From Excoecaria cochinchinensis (taxonomy: Eukaryota; Streptophyta; Magnoliopsida; Malpighiales; Euphorbiaceae): 64,000 bases of DNA. The translations under genes were made by a program, and so were the position numbers. Location: positions 8,819,501 to 8,883,500 of the forward strand of contig CANTUQ010000112.1 in the NCBI GenBank assembly GCA_947683425.1, given 5' to 3'. The notes beneath the pieces are model-generated. The model was not told the origin of the DNA and did no database searches. It saw only the letters and a list, made by a program, of their open reading frames with translations. Each line of letters starts with the position of its first letter. The first letter of the stretch is position 1. Shown in pieces: positions 48,531-58,740 of the stretch.

Positions 48531-51398
48531 TGTAACACCTTGATATCCCCCTTGGAAGGATACCGAAATGCTATGCACACACATACATATACATATACTC
48601 AAACATGCTAAAAGCAAATACATATAATTATAAAGATGCCAAATCCATATATAAATAACCATAACGTTTTACAAAAGGGATTTGTAAACAATTAACATAT
48701 ACATATACAAAATCGATCCTTTACAAAAATTACATTTCAAAATCAAACTCCATGAACAAAATAAGTGAAAGACAAAAATAAACTCCAAATATAGACTTCT
48801 AGTGGCCGACCTGCAGATATCCGACTCCAAAATGAACCTACCACCTACACGGGAAAATAACCCGTGCTAATCGATAATGCTTAGTGGGGAGGAACAAAAC
48901 ATGCAAATACACATAATCGTAATAACAATATATAAACTTAATAAGAACCAATGCATATAAACGTATACTACTCATGCTTATAATAAGTATTCATCGAACA
49001 CATGTATAAAGGAAAGTAACCATTGCTTATACATCATATGCATATTCACAAGATAAAGGGGTTAATTATTTAAATCCAAGTAATCGGTCTTCATATGCAT
49101 CTTCATATTATAGGCATTTAGCCATTCATATCAAACTACAAGTATCGCATTATATCTTGTCGTATCGTATCGCATGTACATATACGTGTAACATATATTC
49201 ATTTATGTATCATTCAGAACACATATCATAATCATACAAAATGGTCTCATATATATATACATCTCATGTAATAGCCTCATGTAGTAGCCTGATTACTCAC
49301 TAACTCGTGGATACGGGTACTAATGATAATGATAGGACATAGTATCCAAGCATATGGAGACATGGGTCTCAAAATATCTTATAATCATGTATACCCGAAG
49401 GTATACCGGAGACCAAAGTCTCAAATCATATGAAATCATGTATAACCGACGGTATACTGAAGACCGAAGCCTCAAAACATTGTATAAACATGTATACCCA
49501 AAGGTATACCGGAGATCGGAGTCTTAAATGGCCCAAACGGGGTCCACAAATGGTAGCTACACTCACACCCTGACCTCGATAAGTGCTTATCTATCCACTA
49601 CTATGACCATTCAGACTCAAAATAACGACTCATCTATACTCTTACAATATTACCATACAATAGAGTATAATGCAAATATAATCACATAATTCATGTACAC
49701 ATATACGCTGTTCAATTTCGGAGACAGATAATCATATACAAATCTTATCATGAACATATAGCTCAAAATTAAATAATCCCATATATATATTAAATCATAT
49801 ACATTTAAATCATATACAATGCTATTAATCATAAACATATAACTTATCATTTAATAATCCATATAAGATAAATCATATACCATGTTGTAAAAACCCATGT
49901 AAAAAGAAGCTTGAAAACCAATTTCAGAAAACAAGGTAAGCAGGCATATGGGTCATTGTCACGCTCGCGACAGTAGCCAAGGAAGCACGAGTCGTGCTCC
50001 AGCTGCCGAGCCGCACAATCAGCTGTGACGTGCCCAAACTGCCGAGTCCTACACCTCCCTCTGTATCATCCACGATCAGCCGAGCGAGGCACTTCCTGCC
50101 GAATGGGCTCCCACTCCGAGCAGCTCTCATTCCGAACAGGCTATCTTCACGACTCGTGAAGAACTTCACGTGTCATGAAGACTCCCATGCCGAACGAGGC
50201 CTAAGCCGAACGGGCTTATATTGAGCTATCTCTTCTTCACGACTCGTGAAGAACCTCTTGCTGAGCAGGCTATTCTTCACAACTGGTGAAGAACTTCATG
50301 TGTCGTGAAGGATTGCAAGCCGATCGGACTACCGCGAGAGATAAGATAACTCGCTTCTGTTGCACTAGCGGTAAGCATCACGCTCACAATAGGAGTGTGA
50401 TTTCCTTTCCTCAGCAAAACACTGGAAAAATAGAGCTTGAGAACCAATACCCAATCTTTCCCCATAACTAAATATTATGCAAAATCATGTAAAATCTTAC
50501 CTCCAGTGCCTCCAAAACGTGCTTATAACCATAACAACTCAAATTACACAACATTAACACACATTTAACAACATATACAGAGGTTGCAAATACCCAAAAA
50601 ATCCATCTCATGTTCATGTACATACTCTTCAAAATTGACATGCAAAGCATTATAACTCTTATATCTCAAATCATATACATAAATTAATTAACACATGCAT
50701 TTACATGTATCAAAACACTCTAATAATAGTAAAATAAAACTCAAATACATGATCCAAATGGAGAAGGGTAAAAACAATCCCAAACAGACATATTCAAACA
50801 CAAAGCTCCCAAACCTGAAATGAAGCTCAATCCACTATCTTCAAGATACCACTTTTCTTTTTCCTTTGTCTTTCCTCCTCTCTTCAGATTCTTGCACAAT
50901 CCAACCAAACCAATAGCTCAATTAACCCATGAACAAACCATATAACCCATATCAACCCAAAATGATGAAGATGAAGAAGCAAATCAGTATACCCAGCACT
51001 TACCTCTTGGAAGAACCACTCTTGATCACAAACCCTAGCTCAAACGCGAAGAACAATGTAGGAAAGAGTAGAGAGCAGAATTCTTGATGAATTGAAAGAG
51101 TGAGAGAACGGAAAGAGCAAGAAAGAGGAGCATCTGGTGGCTTCCACGGGAAGCAAGCCACTTTCTGCTCTCCCTCTCTCTTTCAAATCTCATTTAATGC
51201 ACTCACCTACCTATCCACATGTCATCCTCCCACTGGACCTCTTATTCCACTTCTTTGACTTTCTTCCTTTTCTTTTATCCTCAATAAAATCTTATAAATC
51301 CTTAATTAAATCCCAATTCATTTACATAATTACCAATTTACCCTTTAAATGTCCAACTAAACATGTAATTTCAACTAGACCATTTTTGGGATATTACA
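48531..51398 (-). repeat. 5' LTR of the nested gag-only element
   Basis: Plus strand starts TGTAACACCTTGATATCCCC and ends TTGGGATATTACA; 2868 bp. Same internal order as 44244-47124: hairpin block 48844-48890, GAGAC/GTCTC array 49385-49535, CG-rich palindromes 49955-50400, including two perfect TTCACGACTCGTGAA sites (50146-50160, 50236-50250). Confidence 0.9.
48844..48890 (-). promoter_or_regulatory. Shared LTR hairpin block, copy 6
   Basis: Minus strand CCCCACTAAGCATTATCGAT, TAGCACGGGT, 'tatttt', CCCGTGTAGG. Confidence 0.6.
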
Positions 51399-52320
51399 AT
51401 ATTTATTCTCGGGACCTTGGAAAACCCAAGGGAAATCTTGATAGCGTCCCATATAACTCCTGAAGAGAGAATACTATTTGAGAGAATACCAAAAAAATAC
51501 GAAAGTCTTTACTTAGACATATCGGGGATTACAGAGAGGTTGTTGAGCATGTCATCCTGACTTACCCAGAATGTAGACCAGTTAACCAAAAGCTTAGGAG
51601 GCTTGGCTAGAATGGGCACAGAAGGTGAAGAAGGTGGTGCATAAGCAGGTTGAGGCCGAATTCCTAGTGGAGGTTCAGTATCCAACATGGTTGGTCAATG
51701 TAGTCCCTGTAGCTAGGAAGGATGGAAAGGTATGGATGTGTGTGGATTACCGGGATCTAAATAAGGCTTGTCCAAATGATGACTTTCCCTTACCTCATAT
51801 CGATGTACTAGTGGATAGCACGGCTGCTTGCATGATGTACAACTTTATAGACGGGTATGTCGGTACAATTAGATCGTCAATAGGATAGTGGATTGAATTA
51901 AGATAGCCTTTATTACTGAGTGGGGCACATTTGCATATAGGGTTATGCCCTTCGGGTTAAAAAATGAGGGAGTGACTTATTAGAGGATGGTTACGAAGAT
52001 TTTAGATGACTTGATCCACAAGGAAGTTGAAGTATATGTTGATGACATGATGATCAAGTCCACTACTAGGGACGATCACTTTGAGGCTTTAGAGAAGTGC
52101 TTCCGAAGGATTGATAAGTATGACCTCCGCCTCAACCCTAAGAAATGTGTCTTCGGAGTTACCTCAGGGAAGTTGCTAGGGCATATAGTTAGTCAGAGGG
52201 GAATCGAAGTGGACCCAGATAAGGTCAAAGCAATCAGAGAAATACCTATGCCTCAAAAGGAGAAAGAAGTATCTCAGGAAAGCTTCAGTACATCAGTCGC
52301 TTTATTGCTAAGCTAGCTTC
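51399..52320 (+). pseudogene. pol: Reverse transcriptase of element B
   Basis: Copies element RNA into cDNA. Motifs in order: YPTWLVNVVPVARKDGKVWM and CVDYRDLNKACPNDDFPLP (about 51680-51795), AFITEWGTFAYRVMPFGLKN (about 51907-51966), then the catalytic YVDD (52035-52046) in VEVYVDDMMIKS, and HFEALEKCFRRI, KLLGHIVSQRGIEVDP. Breaks: a frameshift near 51880-51905 and TAG near 51978 (Gln expected in TYQRM). Confidence 0.88.
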
Positions 52321-52830
52321 GGTATGTGAGCCGATATTCAAGCTTCTCAGGAAGAATCAGCCAGTCAAGTGGAATAATGATTGCCACACAACCTTCAATA
52401 CTATCAGGGACTACCTTTTCACCTTTTTTGAGACCACCACAATCTGCTAAGCCTTTAATCTTATATCTAGCCATTGAGGACAATTCAGTAGGTGCCATAA
52501 TGGCTCAAGAAGATGAGTACGGAGTAGATTTTATCGTGTACTACCTTAGTAAGAAGTTCTTACCTTATGAGACAAAATATGTTGAGGTCGAGAAGATCTG
52601 CTTGGCGGTAATTTGGGCCTTTAAGAAGTTACGGCATTACTTTCATTCATTTAGTGTACAGGCGGTTGCCAAACATAACTTGCTCTGATACCTTCAAGAA
52701 GCACCCTCTTTGTTGGGAAAGATAAAAAGATGGTTACTACTATTGCAAGAGTTCGATATCGAGTTTGTAACCAGGAAAATCGTCAAGGGGAGAGTTGTAG
52801 CTGAGTTTTTAGCTTAACATCCTATCGAGG
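52321..52830 (+). pseudogene. pol: RNase H (first, Gypsy type) of element B
   Basis: Degrades the RNA strand of RNA:DNA hybrids. Seen: SAKPLILYLAIEDNSVGAIM and AQEDEYGVDFIVYYLSKKFL (about 52450-52560), YVEVEKICLAVIWAFKKLRH (about 52580-52640), then KIKRWLLLLQEFDIEF (about 52720-52770) and a final VVAEFLA where 'ADALA' or 'ADFLA' is expected. The catalytic-site Asp positions are partly replaced. A TGA lies near 52686 (Arg expected). Confidence 0.82.
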
Positions 52831-52889
52831 GAGATCAGTTCAAATACAATTTCCCAGATGAAGATGTCACAGCCATAGCAGTACAAGGG

Positions 52890-53270
52890 TGGTAGATGTT
52901 TTTCGATGGGGCAGTTAATAGTTAAGGGGCAGGAGCAGGGAATATTCTTACGACCCAGGATAGTGAGAAGCTACCATTAGCCAGAAAGTTGAGGTACAAG
53001 GCTACTAATAATGAAGTTGAATATGAGGCTTGCATCTTTGAGTTGGAAGCACTGCTTGCTCTAGGGGAAAAGACCACGAAAGTCTTCAGAGATTCATCCT
53101 TAGTAATCCATCAGATCAGAGGTGAGTGAACAGTTAAAGAAGAGAGGTTGTTGCCCTATGTGAAGTACTTGAGAATGTTAAGTAGCCAGTTTGAGAGTTG
53201 CACTTTTCACTTCGTCTCTAGGGATGAGAATCAATTGGCTGATGCTTTGGCGACATTGGAACCCATATGG
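52890..53270 (+). pseudogene. pol: Second, archaeal-type RNase H (aRH) of element B
   Basis: Diagnostic for the Tat lineage. The DEDD residues are all visible: MFFDGAVN (Asp, 52905-52907), ATNNEVEYEACIFELEALL (Glu, about 53015), TKVFRDSSLVIHQIRGE (Asp, about 53090) and ENQLADALATL (Asp, about 53240). Two stops: TAA near 52924 (Gln expected) and TGA near 53128 (Trp expected). Confidence 0.85.
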
Positions 53271-53459
53271 GATAATCCGGTAGGGGTTACTATGAGACCA
53301 GCCTTGATCTCTAGTTCAAAAAAGCCTTATTTTGAAATCGACCAAGTGATGGAGGTTGAGGTTCCCGATGGAAACCCTTGGTACTACAATATTCAGAATT
53401 ATTTAGAAATGTCAGTTTTTCTAGAAGAAGCCATCGAGAAAGACCAAAGAATGATTTGA

Positions 53460-54630
53460 AAGTTATCCACTCAATTCATCAGTGTAGATGGCACTTTATA
53501 TAAGAGGCAAGCTGATGGTATCCAATTGAGGTGTTTGACAGAGAAAGAGGCTGAAAGGGTTATGAAAGAGGTTCATGCTGGAGTCTGTGGAGCTCACATG
53601 AATGGCTTAGCTTTAGCAAAGAAGATCATGCTCCAAGGATTCTATTGGCTCATGATGGATACGGATTGTTCAAAGTATGTGAAGTAATGTTAGTTATGTA
53701 AGCAATACGCGAATTTGAGACACGTGCCAATTTTGGAGCTACATAACTTGACGTCTCCATGGCCATTTGCAGCTTGGGGAATAGATATCATATACGAGAT
53801 ACATCCTACAGCTTCTAATGGGCATAGGTTCATAATAGTTACCATTGATTACTTCACTAAATGGGTTGAAGCTGAATCTTTTAAGAAGATTGATGCCAGG
53901 GACATGGCCAGATTCATTGAGCGAAATTTGATATGCAGATATGGCCTCCCGCACCACATTGTATCTGATAATAGGGTACAATTCTTGGTAAAAACTAAAC
54001 AATTGCTCCAGAAATATGGAATCCAGCATCACAAGTCTTCTCCGTACCGACCCCAGGCTAACGAGGCAGTTAAAGCAGCAAATAATAACGTCAAAAGAAT
54101 ATTGGCCAAGATGGTACAGAGCTATAAAGATTGGGCAGAAAAGCTACCCTTTGCATTTTGGGGTTACAGAACCACCATCAGAACCTCGACAGGAGCAATG
54201 CCATTTTCTCTAGTATATGGACCTGAAGCGATTTTGCCGGTTGAAATCGAGCTGAAATCGTTAAGTGTAGTTATGGAAGCCGAGATTCTAGAGGCAGAAT
54301 GGGCACAACAGCGATTACTGCAGTTGAATCTATTGGATGAAGATAGGTTGCGAGCTTATTATTTTAACCAGGTTTATCAAAGAGGCTGACACGGTCATTT
54401 GGCAAGAAGGTACAAAAACACCCGTTGAAAGAGGGGGATCTCGTCTTCAAGATGATGAGGCCGGGAGTTCCAGACATTTGAGGAAAATTTAGGCCAACCT
54501 CAGAGGGTCCGTTTATGATGAAAAAGTTAATGTTAAACGGAGCAACCATCTTAACAGATAGCGATGGAAACAAATTCAAGGAACATGCCAATGTCGACAG
54601 GTTAAAAGGTTCCATGGCTAAGGACTAAAA
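53460..54630 (+). pseudogene. pol: Integrase of element B, catalytic Glu replaced by Lys
   Basis: Zinc-binding part: KEVHAGVCGAHMNG (about 53563-53605) and C..LCK (about 53688-53702, with two stops). Core: first Asp in WGIDIIYEIHP (53784-53786), second in HIVSDNRVQFL (53967-53969; usually DNG). Then YRPQANEAVKAANNNVKRI (about 54045-54100), in which the third catalytic residue, normally Glu (AVEAAN), is Lys (54072-54074). C-terminal part: TTIRTSTGAMPFSLVYGPEA, then KMMRPGVPDI-stop-GKFRP (TGA near 54478, Trp expected), GATILTDSDGNKF and NVDRLK. The open reading frame 53715-54389 is the best preserved part of B. Confidence 0.9.
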
Positions 54631-56044
54631 ATCAAAAGAAGACAATAAGTGTCCCCCAGGTCAAAAACTAAAAAAAACGGCCTTGCTAAAAGTGGACGCC
54701 CTATCAGGGTGAAAACTGAAAAGGCAACCTGGATAAAAATTGGGGGCTGAGAGAAAATGATCAATTATGAAAATTCGATAGGGCTGATTGGTAACAGGAG
54801 TTGGATGCTTACAAGATTTTTCTCGAGATTAGGTGTAGTCTTGTATTTTCTTGAATTTAGTCAAATGATGATTATGAGTGATGAAATCATATGAAGATGT
54901 ATGCGATTCCGCAATAAGGAATTCATGTTGCATTTTTTTTCAGTTCTTTAGTAAAACGAAATAAATAGTGTTCTTTATTAAGTCCATATGATCTAATGAT
55001 TATCTTCTGAGTACTTTTTGGTCGGCCAGATACCTAGGCCGATTGAGTTTGTGGTCAACAGCTTAAAGAAAAAAAAAAGAAGAAAGAGAAAAGTGAAAAA
55101 GAAAAAAAAAGAAAAGAGAAGAAGAAAAAAATAATAAATAAAATAAAAATAAAATAAATAAAAAGCTGCTAAGTTGAATTAGGATCTCCTTAGGCAAAAA
55201 TAAGGCATGGAGTTATGTGAAAATCCCCAAAGGGATGCATTTCCCATCAAGAAAAGGTAGCGTGAAAACCCACGAGGGGCACGCTACCTTTAAAATAATG
55301 AGGAATGACACTAAGGGTGGTCAAGGGTGGCCAATCGCAAGTTGCGGGGTCAACGCAGAGAGAATTCGAGCCAAGAATCATCCTAGTTGAGATCCTCGAG
55401 AATGAGATTGCGCCTCGATACTTGGGCCGCTCGGACAAGTTTGTCGCTCGCACTTTGCATAGTATATGCACATTCACACGCATAATTTACCCCTGCATAT
55501 GGGTTTTAATTTTACAGGAAATATTAGGCAGTGAAAGTTATCCCGAAAAAAACCCTTGGAGCAGTCGGGGTAGGTATTCAAGAGCTGAATAAAATGGCGC
55601 GGACTGTCATTCGACCTTTCCAGGAGGGACAATTGGGTATAATGATTTAGGAGCCTCGGATGCCAGTCCCTAGATCTTTGCAATTAGACATAGCTGATCA
55701 ACCAGCCGCCTTTGCAGGACCAGACATGCTGATGGTGCACTTACTAGGCAAGAGTGACCCTGAGGAGCCCATTGACTATCTGTAGTTGATATTCAGGGAG
55801 AACACCTATCATGATTTTTAGCTTTGTTCATTTTGAACTAAACAGATATATTTTGTATGATGATGATTTTTTGTTTCCTTTACTTCTTTTTTCTCTTTAG
55901 CAAACTCTTGACGTGGCGAAGATAAGAGCAGTATATATGAAACGAGACGATAAGATAACAACAATTGAAACTTTGTGAAAGGTAAATGATCAAAATGATT
56001 ATCATGATGATTCGAATTAATCGGAGTTTGTTTTAATCAGGAAA
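54631..56044 (+). other. 3' untranslated region of element B
   Basis: 54750-55290 aligns with element A (3640-4320); it includes AG-rich low complexity at 55065-55165 and two 'gtgaaaacccacgagggg'-like units. 55300-55800 has no counterpart in A. Within it, from 55594, an open segment (MARTVIRPFQEGQ; then, after a TAG, PRMPVPRSLQLDIADQPAAF, ending DPEEPIDYL) looks coding-like but matches no family I know. The rest is non-coding. Confidence 0.55.
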
Positions 56045-56380
56045 CAGTTGAGGCTATGCAATAGAACAATTCTTGCATTTTGTAAGTCCGGAGAGGACTC
56101 GGCTCATCGCCATTTGAGGATGGCACCCGCACTTTGTAAGTCTGGAGCAAACTCGGCACAGTTCAATAGAACAATTCCTGCGTTTTGTAAGTCCGGAGCG
56201 GACTCGGTGCATAGCCATTTGAGGATGGCACCCGTACTTTGTAAGTTTAGAGTAGACTTGGTGTAGTTCAGGAGAACAATTCTCGTGTTTTGTAAGTTTG
56301 GAGCGGACTCGGCGCATCGCCATTTGAGGATGGCATCCGCACTTTGTATGTCTAGAGCAGACTCAGTGCAGTTTAGGAGA
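56045..56380 (+). repeat. Tandem repeat in the 3' UTR of element B
   Basis: Just over three units of about 105 bp. Each contains two related halves, '..ttttgtaagtccggagcgg' with 'actcggcgcat' and '..actttgtaagtctggagca' with 'gactcggtgcag', joined by 'ccatttgaggatggca'. It breaks off at 'gtttaggagagc' (about 56380). Confidence 0.85.
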
Positions 56381-56920
56381 GCGCGAACCCCGCTCACATT
56401 TCCGGGTCACTCTCGGATGTTCGCTTTTAGGACTCGGGACCAGATGAAGGTTCATTAAAACTCGTGAAAGCTGGTCGCTTTGCAATGGATAGCGATTCGC
56501 CCCCATTCCATTGTTAGCAATCAACCTACGAGGGCGCTTATTGGGTATTATAAGGTAGGTATCATAGAGTCGCCACCCAATAAAACATTGGGAAATGAAT
56601 TCTAACCTTATGAGGCCAAAACCAGAGAGAGTTCGGGACCTCACTCTTATTTATACCTTTGGTTAATGTTATATGATGGATTTTTTATAGACACCGGGTC
56701 CCAAGATAGCCCAGATCAGGATTACCCAATGATGAAATTAATTGTGCCTGTTTACAGGCGAAAATGAAAGTTGGAAGTGATGATTTCCTTGTTAAAATTT
56801 ATTAAAAAAAAATAAAAATGTGTTTTCAAAATATTCTAAAAATATTTTAAAAATTATTTTAAGATAAAAAAGTGATTTTTGAAATTATACTGTTTTAGCA
56901 AAAATTTTTAAAAAAAAATT

Positions 56921-57105
56921 GCGAGTGTCGGCCTGCGGAAGCGCACGCGGGCGTCCGTCGCCCTCGCGCCTCGCGCAACGCGGGGAGCGTATTGGGTGAT
57001 GCGAGCAGTGTGCTGGGCATTGCTCGTGCATGCTTAGCGAGCTGCTGTGCGTGGCGACGCCCGTCAGGCACGCCGACGGGCGTCGCTCGCCCCTCCAGCA
57101 GCCCT
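56921..57105 (+). repeat. CG-rich hypervariable block with perfect hairpin
   Basis: Starts 235 bp into the LTR. It includes the perfect 12-bp inverted repeat GCGACGCCCGTC (57054-57065) / GACGGGCGTCGC (57075-57086) around a 9-base loop. Confidence 0.85.
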
Positions 57106-57269
57106 TTGGGCTTTTTTGTCATTTTTTTTTAGTTTTTTTACTCATTTTTTTTGTAGAATTTAATTTTAAAATCCTTTTGTCTTCTAACCCTTCAAATTCT
57201 TCAGTTTTTGGGTTTAATTGGGAATTAAATTAGTTTAATTGTTTCATTAAAAATTGATTTATTTTGAGG

Positions 57270-57277
57270 TATAAAAG
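57270..57277 (+). promoter_or_regulatory. TATA box of the solo LTR
   Basis: TATAAAAG in 'gaggtataaaaggggtttt', about 585 bp inside the LTR, after the variable block. Confidence 0.6.
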
Positions 57278-58740
57278 GGGTTTTTTGAGAGAGAAAAGGG
57301 GGGATTTTTTCTTAAGAAAAATTGTTTTTCTCTCTTCTTCTTTTTCTTGTTTCGTCTTCTTCAAGAACAAGCTCCCCAAGTATTTTTAATTTTTTTAAGT
57401 TAATTCTTGAGACAAAAAAATTAATTATTTGTTCTTGTGAATTTTCTTACTTCTTGTTTTTTACAATTTTTCCTCAAGACAAATAAATTAATTTTTGTTC
57501 TTTGGATAAAATTTTGTTATATATTGTATTTTTATAAATCAGGACAAGGCAATTAATCACCTACCTTCATTCATCACATCAAATTTTGAGGGTAAATATT
57601 CTGGGCTCAATCTTTTATTTAATTTTTGTTTTAATTTTTGTTTCTAATTAAGTAGTCATCATGTAGATTTTCTTTTTGATCTATTATTTTATTTTTATGT
57701 TCATGTGATTTAGTAATAAATTTAATATTTTTAGCATATCTTATTTTTATTCTTATTTATTTATTTATTTGATTGTTCATTTTTTTTATTGTTATTGTAT
57801 TATTATTATCATTATTACTTTTATTATTCTTGCTTATAATTATTATTATTTGTTATTGTTATCAGTATTATTATTTTTATCATTTATACTTTTTATGCAT
57901 GTTGAATGGTTAATATGTTAAGTTATATACTTTTATTATGTCATTTAATTAATTTGTCATACACGATGCTTTGTATTTTATTTATTTTCATGTGTTATAT
58001 GTTTAATTCATTTTTTTTACTAACATCACTTTTATTTGTGTTTTTTTATTTCAATAATTATTTTTATGTGTGAATCTTTTCAATGGCAAGTGGGAGCCCA
58101 TTGAGATTTGAAGACACCCTCATGATTTGCTTGATTTTATTTTGGGGGATTGTATTTTTTGTCCCAAATTTTAATACCTTTTTTTTTTATTTTGAGGGAT
58201 TGTATTTTGTCCCAATTTTTAATCTTTCTTTAGTTTGCTTTATTATTTTATTGCTTTCTTTATTGATTGATTTGCGATTTATTTTTTTAATGATCGTATG
58301 AGAAGAGAGATAGAAATTTAGAATAAAAAATCCATTTATAATTAACCAAGGCATTAATAAGAGTAAAGTTCCGAATCTTTCTCTGGTTTAGACCTCTAAG
58401 GTAAGACGAACTTTCCCAATTTCCTGTAAATTGGGTGGCAACTCCAAAATACCTTAAAGGTGCCTAAAGGCTTCATGGGATTAGATGATCTTTCTAGTGC
58501 TCTATTAGAAAAAGGTGTCCAAAATATCTCATGATTGCCCAAGATCAAAAGACGCAAACCCCTCTCGGGCCCTAAAAGCGGGTTCCCGGGAACAAGTCGC
58601 GAGCGGTGCACGTCACAATTTTAGAGTTAAATATTTTATTTCCCTTCTCACACGATCATGCAATAAATTTAAAGCGCATTTCAAGCATATTCGGAAAGCA
58701 GTAAACAAAGCAAAAATAAATTTCAAGTGAAAAATATGGT

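Larger units (their letters stand above)
44244..51398 (-). mobile_element. Gag-only LTR element (TR-GAG type), Tekay-like, nested in B
   Basis: Two direct LTRs (44244-47124 and 48531-51398) flank a 1.4-kb internal region that encodes only gag on the minus strand. The primer site lies beside the right LTR and the polypurine tract beside the left LTR, fixing the orientation. Target duplication ATGTT (44239-44243) / ATATT (51399-51403) has one mismatch. B's sequence resumes on the other side: the A copy reads straight through the site near 2395. No pol, so it is non-autonomous. Confidence 0.9.
36036..56380 (+). mobile_element. Tat/Ogre-type LTR retrotransposon B, with pol, interrupted
   Basis: 5' LTR (36036-40251), tRNA-Arg-like primer site, leader, gag, protease, then a 7.2-kb nested element (44244-51398), then RT, RNase H, a second archaeal-type RNase H, integrase, and a 3' UTR with tandem repeats. 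The PR-RT-RH-aRH-INT order is the signature of the Tat lineage. All genes carry stops or frameshifts. No matching 3' LTR follows: at about 56381 the repeat array is cut by an inverted LTR piece. Confidence 0.88.
56686..58617 (+). mobile_element. Solo LTR, Tat-type, plus strand
   Basis: Starts TATAGACACCGGGTCCC (the usual TG mutated to TA) and ends CACGTCACA; 1932 bp. Flanks ATTTT(T) and ATTTT are a near target duplication in the interrupted inverted LTR. It carries a TATA box, CG-rich block 56921-57105 and ATT-rich 57790-57890. It is too diverged from LTR B in its first 300 bp to be B's own 3' LTR. Confidence 0.75.
56381..58738 (-). repeat. Inverted Tat-type LTR piece (3' part), split by a solo LTR
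   Basis: 56381-56685 read on the minus strand has the LTR tail blocks ('ggtggcgactct' context, 'gggaaagttcg'-like, 'ccagagagagttcgggacct' near 56620). 58618-58738 continues the same order ('gcaataaatttaaagcgcat', 'ggaaagcagtaaacaaagc'), matching 59280-59350 of the complete inverted LTR. Its own 5' part is missing, cut at 58740. Confidence 0.7.

Noticed and set aside
51399..54630. Endogenous pararetrovirus as the source of the RT and RNase H
   Set aside because: Integrase follows RT-RNase H, a second archaeal-type RNase H is present, and there are an LTR and tRNA primer site; this is a Tat-type Ty3/Gypsy element.
56686..58617. This LTR as the 3' LTR of element B
   Set aside because: Its first 300 bp differ strongly from B's 5' LTR, it is preceded by an inverted LTR piece rather than a polypurine tract, and it has its own near target duplication.
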